DNA from: Truepera sp965215315
GTDB taxonomy: Bacteria > Deinococcota > Deinococci > Deinococcales > Trueperaceae
DNA: 64,000 bases
NCBI GenBank assembly: GCA_965215315.1
Contig: CBDCDB010000008.1
Coordinates: forward strand, 2,046,001 to 2,110,000
Direction: 5' to 3'
The translations under genes and the position numbers were made by a program. Under the pieces are notes generated by a model. It saw only the letters and a list, made by a program, of their open reading frames with translations, had not been told where the DNA came from and did not search any database. Below, one piece after another: positions 43,012 to 54,879 of this stretch; the first letter of the stretch is position 1; every line of letters starts with the position of its first letter.

Positions 43012-43951
43012 CGTCGGTTTTTAGAGGTTTCAAAAGCGCTTCGATGCCGGCGCGGCGACCTTCTAGAAAGGGCGGCAACGACAGCTTTTCGCCTAGTGAG
43101 GCGAGCGGTTCGTCGGCGGTAAAACCGGGGCCGTCGGTAGCTAGCTCGAGCAGCACCCCGTTCGGTTCACGGTAGTAGATGCTCCGAAAATAGTAACGCT
43201 CAACCTCACCACTCGTCGCCAAGCCGAGCTGTTTTAGGTGCTCGTCCCACGCATCAATGTCTTCATCGCGAATCCGAAACGCTACATGATGGACGCCGCC
43301 AGCACCGGGCCGGTGTGGGGGCAATGATGGCGGCACCGAGACGTGCAGTTCACCCTGCGGCCCTTCAGCGTCCATCACAAAGACGTGCGTCTCACCGTCC
43401 GGCCCCGCATAACTACGTGCTTTTTCCATACCGTAAGCGCGTTCTAGAACCTGATCTGTCGGGAAAAGCCCCGGCACGGTGAGCGTGACCGGCCCCAGAC
43501 CGATAAGCTGATGTTCCGGTGGTACTTGGTTGTCAACCGACCGAGCCGAAACACCGTCATCTTCTGTCAAGCTCAGACGTTGCCCTTCAGGGTCGTCAAA
43601 ATTGAGCACCGTCCGCCCGTCGCGCAGAGTAGGCGCGTCAGCTTCAACCCCGCGCTTTTTGAAACGGTCTGCCCACCACACCGCACTACCCCTCGGAATA
43701 CGAAACCCGGTACGGGTGACGCTGTTGTTGCCGCGCCGCTCTTTGGCCGCGGGCCAGTCGAAGAAAGTAATGTCCGTGCCGGGGCTGCCCGCGCCGTCGG
43801 CGTAGAAAAGGTGATAGGCGCGCACATCGTCTTGGTTGACAGTCTTTTTCACGAGCCGTAAACCGAGAGTATCTGTGTAAAACGCCACGTTTTCGGCGGC
43901 GCGGGCAGTAATGGCGGTGAGGTGGTGGATTCCGTGGACGCGTAAGCTCAT
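42983..43951 (-). CDS. Ring-cleaving dioxygenase of the MhqO/glyoxalase type
   Basis: 322 residues, two tandem vicinal-oxygen-chelate (glyoxalase-like) modules. The first begins 'GIHHLTAITARAAENVAFYT' with 'LGLRLVKKTVNQDD'; the second carries 'GGVHHVAFRIRDED' (metal His) and 'SIYYREPNGVLLELATDGPG' (metal Glu). The MhqO/MhqA group protects against quinones by extradiol cleavage of hydroquinones or catechols. The ATG at 43951 is preceded by AGGAG, and an upstream start is rejected. TATAAT (43985-43990, minus strand) is a possible -10. Substrate inferred from family only. Confidence 0.88.
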   Translation of the reverse strand: MSLRVHGIHHLTAITARAAENVAFYTDTLGLRLVKKTVNQDDVRAYHLFYADGAGSPGTDITFFDWPAAKERRGNNSVTRTGFRIPRGSAVWWADRFKKRGVEADAPTLRDGRTVLNFDDPEGQRLSLTEDDGVSARSVDNQVPPEHQLIGLGPVTLTVPGLFPTDQVLERAYGMEKARSYAGPDGETHVFVMDAEGPQGELHVSVPPSLPPHRPGAGGVHHVAFRIRDEDIDAWDEHLKQLGLATSGEVERYYFRSIYYREPNGVLLELATDGPGFTADEPLASLGEKLSLPPFLEGRRAGIEALLKPLKTDVAARSRARR

Positions 43952-44115
43952 AAAGTCTCCTTGGTTCAGCTCATAGTAGTATAGATTATATAGTGAAGAT
44001 GTAGTTTGCTGGGCAGCCTCATACAAACGAGTGTTGCAGCGTACACAATTTCGGGTGATCTATAACCGTACCGTAAAGTAGGAACTTGAGCGCTATTTTG
44101 CCTTATGGTTAGGAG

Positions 44116-44205
44116 ATGAAACCTTACTGTGTATTATCTATAGCGGGCGTAGCAGCTACGCGGAGCCTGCAGCGCAAACCGCTGCTTCAGTTGGAACCAC
44201 GATGA
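44116..44205 (+). CDS. Possible leader peptide of glpD
   Basis: 29 codons, ATG directly after AGGAG (spacing unusually short), ending in a TGA that overlaps the glpD start (ATGA). Inside it lies a 15-bp palindrome, GCGTAGC-A-GCTACGC (44147-44161). It may be coincidental; translational coupling to glpD is the reason to list it. Confidence 0.25.
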   Translation: MKPYCVLSIAGVAATRSLQRKPLLQLEPR

Positions 44206-45821
44206 ACCGCGACGCCCAGCTTCAGAGACTACAAGACGAAACCTTCGATATGCTGGTCATCGGTGGCGGTGCGACGGGTGCCGGGGTTGCTTTGGAGGCC
44301 GCTAGCCGAAGCCTCAAAACCGCCTTGGTCGAACGCGACGACTTTTCCGCTGGGAGCAGCAGCCGCTCGACCAAACTCGTTCACGGCGGGGTACGCTACT
44401 TAGAGCAAGCCGTTAAACGGCTTGACAGCACGCAGTTCAATTTGGTGCGTGACGCCCTTAAAGAACGCGCAATTTTGCTCAAAATTGCGCCGCACCTGGC
44501 GCACCCACTACCTATCTTGACGCCCTTATACAGCTGGTTTCAGATTCCTTACATGATGACCGGCCTTAAAATGTACGACGCGCTTGCAGGCCGCGCTAAC
44601 CTCAAAAGCAGCCGCTTCGTGGGCCGTGACGAGGCGCTCAAACGCTTTCCCATGCTCAAAAAAGAAGGTTTACGGGGTGCGGTGCTTTACTACGATGGTC
44701 AGTTCGACGACGCCCGGATGAACGTTTCACTGGCGCTGACGGCTGCCGAAGAGGGTGCCGCGGTTGGCAATCACCTCGAGGTTACAGCGCTCCTTAAATC
44801 CGGCAAACGGGTCAGTGGCGCGTCGGTACGCGACACCTTGACCGGAAAAACTTGGGACATCTGGGCCAAAACCGTCGTCAACGCGACCGGCCCCTTTACC
44901 GACGCCATCCGCCAATTCGATAACAAAGACGCACCGCCGATGCTGACTGCCAGCTCCGGCGTACATATCGTGTTGGATGGGCGTTTTTCGCCACCTGACA
45001 CGGGTCTCTTAATCCCTCAAACCGACGACGGACGCGTCCTCTTTTTGTTGCCGTGGCTCGGCTATACCCTGTTCGGTACCACCGACAATCCCGCCACTAT
45101 CGAAACGAATCCTGAGCCCAGCGAAGACGATATCGACTATCTACTGTCGTACCTGAGCCGTTACTTTAACGTCCCAGCAACCAAAGACGACATTTTGGCA
45201 ACTTGGTCAGGGCTCCGCCCACTCGTTTCCGACCCCAAAGCAGCAGACACCGCGAAACTCTCACGCGACCATGTAGTCAATACCAGCGACTCGGGGCTGA
45301 TTACGGTTGCCGGGGGCAAGTGGACGACCTACCGTAAAATGGCGCGTGATACCGTCGCCGAGGCACTTAAGGTAGGCGAATTACAGGCGAGTGCGTCAGG
45401 TACCGACACCCTCAAACTCGTCGGCGCAGAGGCGTTCGACCCGGACGGGGCCACCGCACTCAGACGCCAGCATGGTCTCGAGGCAGACGTCGCTGACTAC
45501 CTCAACCGCGCTTACGGCGACCGGGCCGTAAAAATAGCCGAACTCGTCGAAACACGCCCTAAGCGTTTAGTCAAGGGCCATCCGCATCTGGAAGTAGAAG
45601 TTATCTACAGCGCCACCGAAGAAGGGGCTTCTACGGCTGTAGACTTTTTGGCGCGGCGTACCCGGTTAGCGTTTTTAGATCAAGGAGCGGCTTTAGAAGC
45701 TCTACCTAAAGTTATAAAGCTAATGGGTGAGACGCTCTCGTGGGCTGAAACTAGGAAACAGCAGGAAAAACGTGCAGCGGAAGCTTACCTCGGCAAAGCT
45801 CAGCAACCTGTCGTGGCCTAA
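44202..45821 (+). CDS. glpD: Aerobic glycerol-3-phosphate dehydrogenase
   Basis: 539 residues, FAD enzyme oxidising glycerol-3-phosphate to dihydroxyacetone phosphate and reducing quinone at the inner membrane. FAD motif 'MLVIGGGATGAGVALEAASR', then 'SSRSTKLVHGGVRYLEQ', the diagnostic GlpD segment, 'YYDGQFDDARMNVSLALTA', and 'LITVAGGKWTTYRKMARDTV' near residue 375. The C-terminal domain 'GHPHLEVEVIYSATEEGAST' is complete. It is a single gene here, with no glycerol kinase or facilitator alongside. Confidence 0.95.
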   Translation: MNRDAQLQRLQDETFDMLVIGGGATGAGVALEAASRSLKTALVERDDFSAGSSSRSTKLVHGGVRYLEQAVKRLDSTQFNLVRDALKERAILLKIAPHLAHPLPILTPLYSWFQIPYMMTGLKMYDALAGRANLKSSRFVGRDEALKRFPMLKKEGLRGAVLYYDGQFDDARMNVSLALTAAEEGAAVGNHLEVTALLKSGKRVSGASVRDTLTGKTWDIWAKTVVNATGPFTDAIRQFDNKDAPPMLTASSGVHIVLDGRFSPPDTGLLIPQTDDGRVLFLLPWLGYTLFGTTDNPATIETNPEPSEDDIDYLLSYLSRYFNVPATKDDILATWSGLRPLVSDPKAADTAKLSRDHVVNTSDSGLITVAGGKWTTYRKMARDTVAEALKVGELQASASGTDTLKLVGAEAFDPDGATALRRQHGLEADVADYLNRAYGDRAVKIAELVETRPKRLVKGHPHLEVEVIYSATEEGASTAVDFLARRTRLAFLDQGAALEALPKVIKLMGETLSWAETRKQQEKRAAEAYLGKAQQPVVA

Positions 45822-45850
45822 CGTCTATACAAACAGCACTGCTGAGAGAA

Positions 45851-45993
45851 ATTGCACCAATAGCATTTCCACGAGAAGCTGCACTAAGTATCACCTTAGA
45901 ATGTGAGTGCTAGTCGGCACAACTTAGGTGGAGAGCGTTGCCGACCGGCTGACACCTGCTAAAAAATGGAGGCGTGATGTTTAGCATCTCCAT
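45851..45993 (+). repeat. Dispersed repeat, copy C
   Basis: CACGAGAAGCTGCACTAAGT, CTTAGAATGTGAGTGCTAGT, GAGAGCGTTGC and TGACACCTGCT match copy A with few differences, and a further TTAGCATCTCCAT matches TTAGCATTTCCAA at the end of copy A. It lies between glpD and chaB, which converge. Confidence 0.8.
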
Positions 45994-46000
45994 AACCAAA

Positions 46001-46225
46001 CTACTTCTCTCGCCACCGCCCCGAGTCGTCTTTCTCGTACGTCTGCCCGACTGCCGACCACGCCACCCGGTGCGACACCTCTTCACGCGAGGCGTCATCC
46101 CGGCGTTCATCCGGTTTGTACTCGTCCCAGGCGCTATTACAAGCAGCCCGATAGATTTCTTGGGCGTGTTTGAGTAGATTGTCCCGAACCGAACCGGGCA
46201 AGTCGCTCAGATTTTTGTACGGCAT
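46001..46225 (-). CDS. chaB: ChaB family protein
   Basis: 74 residues: 'MPYKNLSDLPGSVRDNL', 'HAQEIYRAACNSAWDEY' and 'DASREEVSHRVAWSAVGQTY' match the ChaB fold closely along its whole length. ChaB was named as a regulator of the cation antiporter ChaA in E. coli, but no chaA is here and a role is uncertain. Confidence 0.9.
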   Translation of the reverse strand: MPYKNLSDLPGSVRDNLLKHAQEIYRAACNSAWDEYKPDERRDDASREEVSHRVAWSAVGQTYEKDDSGRWREK

Positions 46226-46251
46226 GCTAGACCCCCTTTGACCTCAGACTA

Positions 46252-47106
46252 TTATTTTTGTGGAACTCCGCCTAGACTGTTCTCCGCCTCTGGTTTGACG
46301 TCTTCTTCCGGCCTTACGTCTTCGGTTACAGGTTCGTCGTGTAGGACGCCCCGTAAAAGCGCGGCGTAACCGACGATACCGATGAGCGCAAATGAAAACC
46401 ACTGGAGCGCGTATGAGAGGTGAGGGCCATTGGTGAGTTCGGGTGGCGGCGGCAGGATAGGTAGTTGACCCGTCTGCGGGGGTGTTTGAGAGGCAAGTTC
46501 TAAAAAAACAGGCTCGAGCGTGTACGGCAGCTGCCGCTCTAACCGCACCGGATTGACAAAAAAGACGGCCTCGAGCTCTCCTACTGCCGGGTCTTTTTGA
46601 ATCAGCCCCAGCCGGTCGAGAAAGCCACCCCCAGCAGGCGGCACTTCAGGAGGCTTCAAGATACCCGTTACCTTTACCGGCGCGTCTGGCGGCGCGGCTT
46701 CTCTAATCGGCGGGTCGTCGAGCGCAAAAGGCACCCAGCCTCGGTCAACGAGAAGCGCACGCCCCCCAGAAAGGCGTAGCGGCGTCAGGACGTGATATCC
46801 CGGACTTTCGTCATAGGCACGCGAGCGGAGCAAAACCTCGTTTGCCGTATCGAAACGGCCTGTCGCGCTCGCACGGCGGTACGCGACTGAATCTTCAGCA
46901 TTTTCGGGTGCTGTAAACGAATAGTCGCTGATAAGCCTGTTAAAGGGCTGCGAATCAGCTTCCAGACGCGACTCAAGCAGCGCGTTATACATCTCCCGCT
47001 GAGCTAAACGGCGGAGTTGCCAAAGGCCGAAATTGACGAACAATACAACCAGCCCAAGTGCTAACAGGTGTCCAGCGATCCAGCGCGGCGTCAAAAGTTT
47101 TTTCAT
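46252..47106 (-). CDS. SURF1-family cytochrome oxidase assembly protein
   Basis: 284 residues with a transmembrane helix at each end ('LLALGLVVLFVNFGLWQLRR' and 'YALQWFSFALIGIVGYAALL') and a periplasmic domain with 'RRASATGRFD', 'PGYHVLTPLRLSGGRALLVD' and 'RGWVP', the SURF1 signature. SURF1 helps insert haem a into subunit I. It lies 82 bp downstream of the fused oxidase gene, in the same direction. The C-terminal 30 residues are an acidic tail. Confidence 0.9.
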   Translation of the reverse strand: MKKLLTPRWIAGHLLALGLVVLFVNFGLWQLRRLAQREMYNALLESRLEADSQPFNRLISDYSFTAPENAEDSVAYRRASATGRFDTANEVLLRSRAYDESPGYHVLTPLRLSGGRALLVDRGWVPFALDDPPIREAAPPDAPVKVTGILKPPEVPPAGGGFLDRLGLIQKDPAVGELEAVFFVNPVRLERQLPYTLEPVFLELASQTPPQTGQLPILPPPPELTNGPHLSYALQWFSFALIGIVGYAALLRGVLHDEPVTEDVRPEEDVKPEAENSLGGVPQK

Positions 47107-47188
47107 AACCTCTTCTTGGGTAAAAAAGGGTCACACAATCTTTGCGACCCTTTCCGGGAAAATCTACTAGGTGGATAAGTTCACGCGC

Positions 47189-49836
<2,648 letters not shown>

Positions 49837-49840
<4 letters not shown>

Positions 49841-51033
49841 TGGGCGTTCTCCAGGCTGGCGAGGGTGTTAGATGCGGATGATGGGGTGTTAGCTTCGGGT
49901 TTGGGTAGTTTAGATTCGACTTGCGCAGGTGCAGTTTTGTCAACAGAGTCGTTGATCGCCTGCTTCATGTCAAATCCCGGCAAAGTCAACGATTCCAGGT
50001 AGGCGGTGAGCTGTTCAGCTTCTTCTTGGCTTAAACCCAGGTTGGGCATCGCTACGCCCGGTTTGACGGTGTCGGTGTAGCGAAGCCAGCGGATCATGTT
50101 TTCAGGCGTATTGGCAAGGATGCCCGCCGCGATGCTTGTACGCGAACCGATAAACGAGAGGTCGGGGCCAGTACGGTTGTAAGTGTTTACACCATTGACC
50201 GCGTGGCAGTTGACACAACCCTTAGAGATAAAAAGTTGTGACCCGGCGACGGCGAGTTCGGCTTTAGGAGGTGCAGCAGCTTTCTGCGCGGCGGCCTGCC
50301 ACTTTTCATAATTTTCCGGCGACAGGGCGACGAGCCGGAGCCGCATATTGGCGTGCGAATCGCCGCAAATTTCGGCGCAGTGCCCGTAAAACACGCCTTC
50401 ACGGTCAGGGGTAAACCAGAGGGTGCGCTGGTTTCCAGGTACCAAGTCGGTTTTACCGGCAACTTGCGGAATCCAAAATGAGTGCATCGTATCGCCCGAC
50501 GCGAGGTTGAGCTTGACAGCGGTGCCGACCGGTGCGACGACCTCGTTGGCGGTGACGACGCCCGTATCTTTGTAGGCCATCTCCCACCAGAACTGCCGAC
50601 CGATGACGTTGACTTCAATCGCGTCGTCGGGGGCGGCGAAGCCGTCGAGCTGATAGATAGCGCTCAGCGTCGGGACGAGCAAAATAGCTAAGATAATCAG
50701 GGGGATAATCGTCCAGGCGACCTCGAGCTTCAAGTTTCCGTGCGTTTGCGGCGGCTCCTCATCGTGGTTACGGTCACGCATCCCGCCGATGATCCCCGCC
50801 ACCATAAAGGCTACGACGATCGCCATCACGAAGATGCTAAAGCCCATCACCAGCCAGAAGAGCCGGGAGATTTCCAGTGCGTTGGGTGACGCCGTGTCTA
50901 AAATGCTCGGCGTCGAGAGTTTGGGCATACCGGGCGCAGAGATGCTCGAGGCCAGCGCACTGCTAAATAGTAAGCCGGACAGGGAAACGATGAATGCTGG
51001 AAATAACTGCAGCTTGTACCTATATTTTTTCAC
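49837..51033 (-). CDS. coxB: Cytochrome c oxidase subunit II with C-terminal cytochrome c domain
   Basis: 398 residues. A signal/anchor and two transmembrane helices ('LFWLVMGFSIFVMAIVVAFM', 'VAWTIIPLIILAILLVPTL') precede the CuA cupredoxin: 'FWWEMAY', 'MHSFWIP' and 'GHCAEICGDSHANM' supply Cys, Cys, His and Met ligands. A class I cytochrome c domain follows with 'CVNCH' (haem) and distal Met in 'GVAMPNLG'. This is the caa3 arrangement, taking electrons directly from cytochrome c. It overlaps coxAC downstream and follows ctaB by 8 bp. Confidence 0.95.
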
Positions 51034-51041
51034 ATCTTCTC

Positions 51042-51959
51042 CTAGATAAGGGCGCGCTCAAGCGCCATCGCTAAAAATAACAGGGCCAGATACGACATCG
51101 AATATTTGTACAAACTGAGCGCGGTCGGACGGTCGATCTTTTCGCCCCGCTCTACCTTCACAAGCAGCCTTGCCACCCGAACGAGCAGCACGGCGTTAAG
51201 TAACAGCGCCGCGACGAAATAGCCCAAACCGAACTCGTGCAAAAAGAAGGGGATCACCGTGAGCACGACCGTCAAAACGGCGTACATCACCATCTGCAAC
51301 ACCGTCGCGCGTTCGCCAATGACAACCGGAGCCATTGGCACACCGACCGCAGCGTAATCGTCTTTAATCATCAGCGCCAGTGCCCAGAAGTGAACCGGCG
51401 TCCAGAAAAAGACGAGCGCGAACAGAAACCACGCCAACAAGCTCAAGTCACCGGTAACAGCCGCCCAACCCACCAGTGGCGGAATTGCGCCCGCCGCGCC
51501 GCCGATCACGATATTTTGCCAGGTGCTGCGTTTAAGCCACATCGTATAGATGATGACGTAAAAGGCAATGCCTGCCCAAGAGAGCAGCGCCGCCAGCACG
51601 TTTGAAGTGAGCGAAATAGTGATAAACGACCCGAGTGTCAGCGCGACGCCGAATAGAAGCGCGTCACGGCTCGAGATCACCGTCGTCACCGTTGGCCGCT
51701 GCGCCGTCCTTTTCATCCGGACATCGATGTCACGGTCGTAAACCATGTTAAACACGCCCGCCGCCCCCGCCGACATGTAACCGCCAACCAGAACACCTAA
51801 AAGGGAAATCCAACCGGGAAACCCGCGAGCGGCGATAAACATCGCGCCAACAGTCGTCAGGAGCAGCAAGCTGATAACTTTGGGCTTGGTCAGCGTGACA
51901 TAATCGCGCCACGACGCACGGGGTATTACGACATTTTCAGCAGCATTTTTAACCGTCAC
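51042..51959 (-). CDS. ctaB: Protohaem IX farnesyltransferase (haem O synthase)
   Basis: 305 residues, polytopic prenyltransferase adding a farnesyl group to haem b. 'AAGVFNMVYDRDIDVRMKRT' carries the N-x3-D-x2-D-x3-MKRT motif of the family, and 'PVHFWALALMIKDDYAAVGV' the second Asp-rich motif. Nine hydrophobic helices. The start is the GTG at 51959, which overlaps the ctaA stop (GTGA). The longer upstream reading is antisense-like sequence of ctaA and is rejected. It makes haem O for CtaA and the oxidase. Confidence 0.95.
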   Translation of the reverse strand: MTVKNAAENVVIPRASWRDYVTLTKPKVISLLLLTTVGAMFIAARGFPGWISLLGVLVGGYMSAGAAGVFNMVYDRDIDVRMKRTAQRPTVTTVISSRDALLFGVALTLGSFITISLTSNVLAALLSWAGIAFYVIIYTMWLKRSTWQNIVIGGAAGAIPPLVGWAAVTGDLSLLAWFLFALVFFWTPVHFWALALMIKDDYAAVGVPMAPVVIGERATVLQMVMYAVLTVVLTVIPFFLHEFGLGYFVAALLLNAVLLVRVARLLVKVERGEKIDRPTALSLYKYSMSYLALLFLAMALERALI

Positions 51960-52924
51960 GTTCTCATCCCTTCGCGCCAAGCTGACGCGGTCGTTACAGC
52001 CGCACGCGGCGAACCGAGTGTATAGACTGTCAAAGCTGAAAGCAGTGCAAACGCCAGCACCGCCAGCATCAGGTGCAACAGTTGCAAACCGATCGGCCCC
52101 AGAAATGCCAGATTGAGCGTCCCGACGACCAACTGCGTCAGGTAGACGCCGAATAAAACGCGGGCGATATGACGCGCCTGCAGCACCGGCTTGAGCCACC
52201 AGCTGAGCCCCAAGCTGAGAAACAGGTAGAGCCCGACTGAAATTGCAATCAGCGGGTGCAGCACGCGCAAACGAATGAGCAGGTGCGACGCTGGGTCGAA
52301 GTCGGCGCGAAAACCTGCCGCGAGGCTTTCCGACGGAAAGATGGTGTTGCCCATCGCCGCGATACCACCCGTAAAAATCAGCAGGAGCATCCCGACCAGG
52401 CCGACCGAGAGCGTAATCCCGACGAGGCTTTGACCGCGCAGTTTCGGTGCGCCCGGTGCGCCCCGGCGTGCGTAAACGAGGGTCAGAGTCAGTGCGCCGA
52501 CTAGCAGCATCGAGTTAACAAGGTGCGTCGCCACGATGATGCCCCGGCCGAGCGTGGCGTTCTCGCCGGTCAACCCGAGCAGGACAGTCACAGCACCTAA
52601 AAGGGCCTCGAGGATCAAAAAGACGAACGAAGCCGTTGCCGCGCCGAAAAGTGTCCGGTTCGTCCGGCGGGTACGGTAAGCGCGGCTTAACAGCCAACCG
52701 CCCAAAACGAGCGCCCCGAGCGAGAGCAGGCGGTGCGAATACTCGATAAGTGTTTCCGTCGTTGGTGCGAGCGGTACCACCGTACCGTTACAGAGCGGCC
52801 AGTGACTGCCGCAACCCGCCCCTGAACCCGTCGCGCGTACTACTGCGCCCTGCAAGATGATCAGCAAGTTGACCGAGAGTGTCAGCCAGGCGAGTTTGAC
52901 CGTTGACAATTCTAGCTTTGGCAT
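51956..52924 (-). CDS. ctaA: Haem A synthase
   Basis: 322 residues, eight hydrophobic helices in two halves. Conserved haem histidines are in 'LIEYSHRLLSLGAL' and 'IVATHLVNSMLL' of the first half, then 'LLIRLRVLHPLIAISVGLYL' and 'GLQLLHLMLAVL' in the second; the paired Cys ('GCGSHWPLC') is the loop disulfide of the family. It oxidises haem O to haem A. AGGAGG precedes the ATG. It heads the run ctaA-ctaB-coxB-coxAC, all transcribed leftward, with surf1 after. Confidence 0.94.
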   Translation of the reverse strand: MPKLELSTVKLAWLTLSVNLLIILQGAVVRATGSGAGCGSHWPLCNGTVVPLAPTTETLIEYSHRLLSLGALVLGGWLLSRAYRTRRTNRTLFGAATASFVFLILEALLGAVTVLLGLTGENATLGRGIIVATHLVNSMLLVGALTLTLVYARRGAPGAPKLRGQSLVGITLSVGLVGMLLLIFTGGIAAMGNTIFPSESLAAGFRADFDPASHLLIRLRVLHPLIAISVGLYLFLSLGLSWWLKPVLQARHIARVLFGVYLTQLVVGTLNLAFLGPIGLQLLHLMLAVLAFALLSALTVYTLGSPRAAVTTASAWREGMRT

Positions 52925-53240
52925 TCACCGCCTCCTCTGGCTGGCGTCAGTTCTCCGCCCGTAGCGGGTCTCTAGCAGAACTCGAGTATACAAGCTGCAG
53001 CACACTAAACTTAGCGGACAAACGTCCCAAGCCCTCAGCACATGGCACCTACCGCACCGCGCCCGTTCACACCACAGCAGCGTACCACTCACTACAGTTT
53101 CATAACCGTGCTGTGCAGTTGCTATCGGCGCTTTGGGACTCCCCTATCCGTGGCTACCGGCTTTGCTGCGTTAGCCTACTGGGAACCGGGGCTTGCTTGC
53201 CAGATGAGTGTGTATACTAGGCCCAAACAGGAGGCCATGT
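52925..53240. other. Divergent region between ctaA and a membrane protein gene
   Basis: 316 bp without a credible gene. Rightward, TATACT at 53213-53218 is a plausible -10 for the gene at 53241 (a -35-like GCTTGC lies 16 bp upstream), followed by AGGAGG. I see no strong promoter for ctaA. Confidence 0.4.
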
Positions 53241-53750
53241 ATGGCGATACCACTGCTACTCTCATCTGTTGCCGCCGGACTTATTGCAACTGCCGTGATG
53301 GTGTTTTTTCTCTATTTACCGCTCGTTTGGCGCGGCAACTTCTACGACGTGCTGGGCGCACTCGGCTCGGCGCTAACTGGAAAGCTCGACGGTCGCGCCC
53401 GTTTTCTGGGTAGTCTCCTCTATTTCGGCGGTGGCATCTTTATGGCCATCTTTTACGGTTGGGCCGTCCTTGCACTTATGCAAATTCCGCAACCGATACC
53501 CAGAATTATGATCCTGCCGGGTTTACCCACCGAGATCAACTTGTTTTATCCTATTTTAGGTATCGCAATAGGTTTAGGGCACGGGATTTTGGTCGCCTTT
53601 ATCGTGACGATTATCGTGATCGAGCACCATCCGCTCGAGCAGTTTCGTACCCGCTTTATCTTGGTTATTTCACAAATCATCAGCCACATCGCCTTCGGCG
53701 CGACCGTAATGTTCTTCCAGTCACAGTTTTTGCAACTTTTCTTTTCGTAA
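53241..53750 (+). CDS. Hypothetical four-helix membrane protein
   Basis: 169 residues from the ATG at 53241 (AGGAGG 6 bp upstream). Four transmembrane helices: 'LLLSSVAAGLIATAVMVFFL', 'YFGGGIFMAIFYGWAVLALM', 'ILGIAIGLGHGILVAFIVTI', and a C-terminal one ending 'FFQSQFLQLFF'. Loops contain 'WRGNFYDVLGALGSALTGK' and 'VIEHHPLEQFRTRF'. Family not recognised. Divergent from the oxidase operon, followed by a terminator hairpin. Confidence 0.65.
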   Translation: MAIPLLLSSVAAGLIATAVMVFFLYLPLVWRGNFYDVLGALGSALTGKLDGRARFLGSLLYFGGGIFMAIFYGWAVLALMQIPQPIPRIMILPGLPTEINLFYPILGIAIGLGHGILVAFIVTIIVIEHHPLEQFRTRFILVISQIISHIAFGATVMFFQSQFLQLFFS

Positions 53751-53788
53751 AAAAACTGGCCAAGAACATCAGTGACAGCCGACGTTTA

Positions 53789-53818
53789 GGCAGCGAACCA
53801 GAAACGCTGCCTTATCTT
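53789..53818 (+). terminator. Terminator hairpin
   Basis: GGCAGCG (53789-53795) pairs with CGCTGCC (53805-53811), followed by TTATCTTT. Confidence 0.55.
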
Positions 53819-53983
53819 TGTCCCCGATGTGGCGTCTGTACTTAGCAACAAGACAGACTGCCCTTATTACCCAATCTTTGCTGTGAGAAGTTTTTGTCGT
53901 AAAAGTACACACCGCTTTGCTTTCACCCGCCCGAATATAAACTCCGCTTTCTGCTACCAGTAGCGGCTATACTAAACGCACAC

Positions 53984-54451
53984 ATGAGGCTTTCTGCAAC
54001 CGACATCTACGCGTTTCAGGCGCTCGGCTTTTTGGGTACGCAACCTTCTGAGCGGTGGGTCGGCGGTGATGATATCAGTCAGGCGACCGGCGTCGCGCGG
54101 CCCTACCTGATGCGCGTTCTCGCACAGCTTGTGAGCAAGGGCATCGTCAGCTCGAAAAAGGGAACCGGCGGTGGTTACGCGCTCGCCGAGAACGCTGCAG
54201 ACATCAATTTGCGCGACGTGATGCGAGCTATCGACGGCCCGGTCGCGCCCCTTTCATGCGTCAGCCTCAACTGGCATGTTTCATGTCCTGAAGAAAGCCG
54301 CTGCCACGCCCGCAGCGCTGTTTGGGAAAGGGTGCGTGACGCGCTCTTGGCCGCGCTTTCAGAGGTGAGCGTCGCCGACCTCGCCGCCGACTTTGAGCAA
54401 GGCGTGACCTATACGCCTTGTTTGAACCATTTACTCAAAGCTAACGCTTGA
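53984..54451 (+). CDS. Rrf2-family iron-sulfur transcriptional regulator
   Basis: 155 residues. A winged helix ('WVGGDDISQATGVARPYLMR', 'GTGGGYALAENAADINLRDV') is followed by three cysteines spaced as C-x9-C-x5-C ('LSCVSLNWHVSCPEESRC'), the [2Fe-2S] or NO-sensing cluster of IscR/NsrR-type regulators. The spacing is closer to NsrR/RsrR types than IscR. TATACT ends 10 bp before the ATG and there is no ribosome site, so it is probably leaderless. The target genes are unknown; divergence is from no obvious Fe-S genes. Confidence 0.85.
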   Translation: MRLSATDIYAFQALGFLGTQPSERWVGGDDISQATGVARPYLMRVLAQLVSKGIVSSKKGTGGGYALAENAADINLRDVMRAIDGPVAPLSCVSLNWHVSCPEESRCHARSAVWERVRDALLAALSEVSVADLAADFEQGVTYTPCLNHLLKANA

Positions 54452-54459
54452 GCGTTTCG

Positions 54460-54879
54460 CTACTCCAAAGGTTTATCTCCCAAAGGTTGACAAACCCGCA
54501 GCAGATACCCGTCCGGGTCTTGCACGTAAAACTCACGTGAGCCGGTAGAAACGTCACCCGTTTCGCGCCATACATCTTTGATATCGCGCTGCATGACCGT
54601 ACCGTTTGCCAACAGCCGCTCGTAGATAGGTCGAACGTCGGTGACTTCCATCTGTAAATTGACCCCGCGCCCGTAAGGGGGCTCGAGCCTGCTCCCCAGC
54701 CAATCTGTATCCGTTTGCAACAGCATCAGCTGAAGTTCCTCTTGCTCCAGATATACAAACTCAGGGTCGTGTCTGGCGTAGAGCACGTTAAACCCCAAAA
54801 CGTCGGTGTAAAACTCCAGGCTTACAAAAAAGTCCGATACATACAGCTCAGGCACCATCTTCTGCCAGGTGATATTCAC
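54460..54879 (-). CDS. Glyoxalase/bleomycin-resistance-fold protein
   Basis: 139 residues. A single VOC module pair: 'ELYVSDFFVSLEFYTDVLGF', 'FVYLEQEELQLMLLQ', 'VNLQMEVTDVRPIYERLL' and 'REFYVQDPDGYLLRVCQPLG', the last with the metal Glu replaced by Leu/Arg context typical of antibiotic-binding members. The start GTG overlaps the stop of the HxlR gene (GTGA), so the two are co-translated. It may bind or modify a toxic small molecule sensed by the regulator. Confidence 0.78.
   Translation of the reverse strand: MNITWQKMVPELYVSDFFVSLEFYTDVLGFNVLYARHDPEFVYLEQEELQLMLLQTDTDWLGSRLEPPYGRGVNLQMEVTDVRPIYERLLANGTVMQRDIKDVWRETGDVSTGSREFYVQDPDGYLLRVCQPLGDKPLE

Noticed and set aside
51960..52199. Longer N-terminus of CtaB
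   Set aside because: The extra 80 codons are another frame of ctaA; the GTG at 51959 overlaps the ctaA stop and gives the normal length.
53042..53413. Reading frames in the region between ctaA and the membrane protein gene
   Set aside because: They have atypical composition, no ribosome site and run antiparallel or out of frame with the real gene at 53241.
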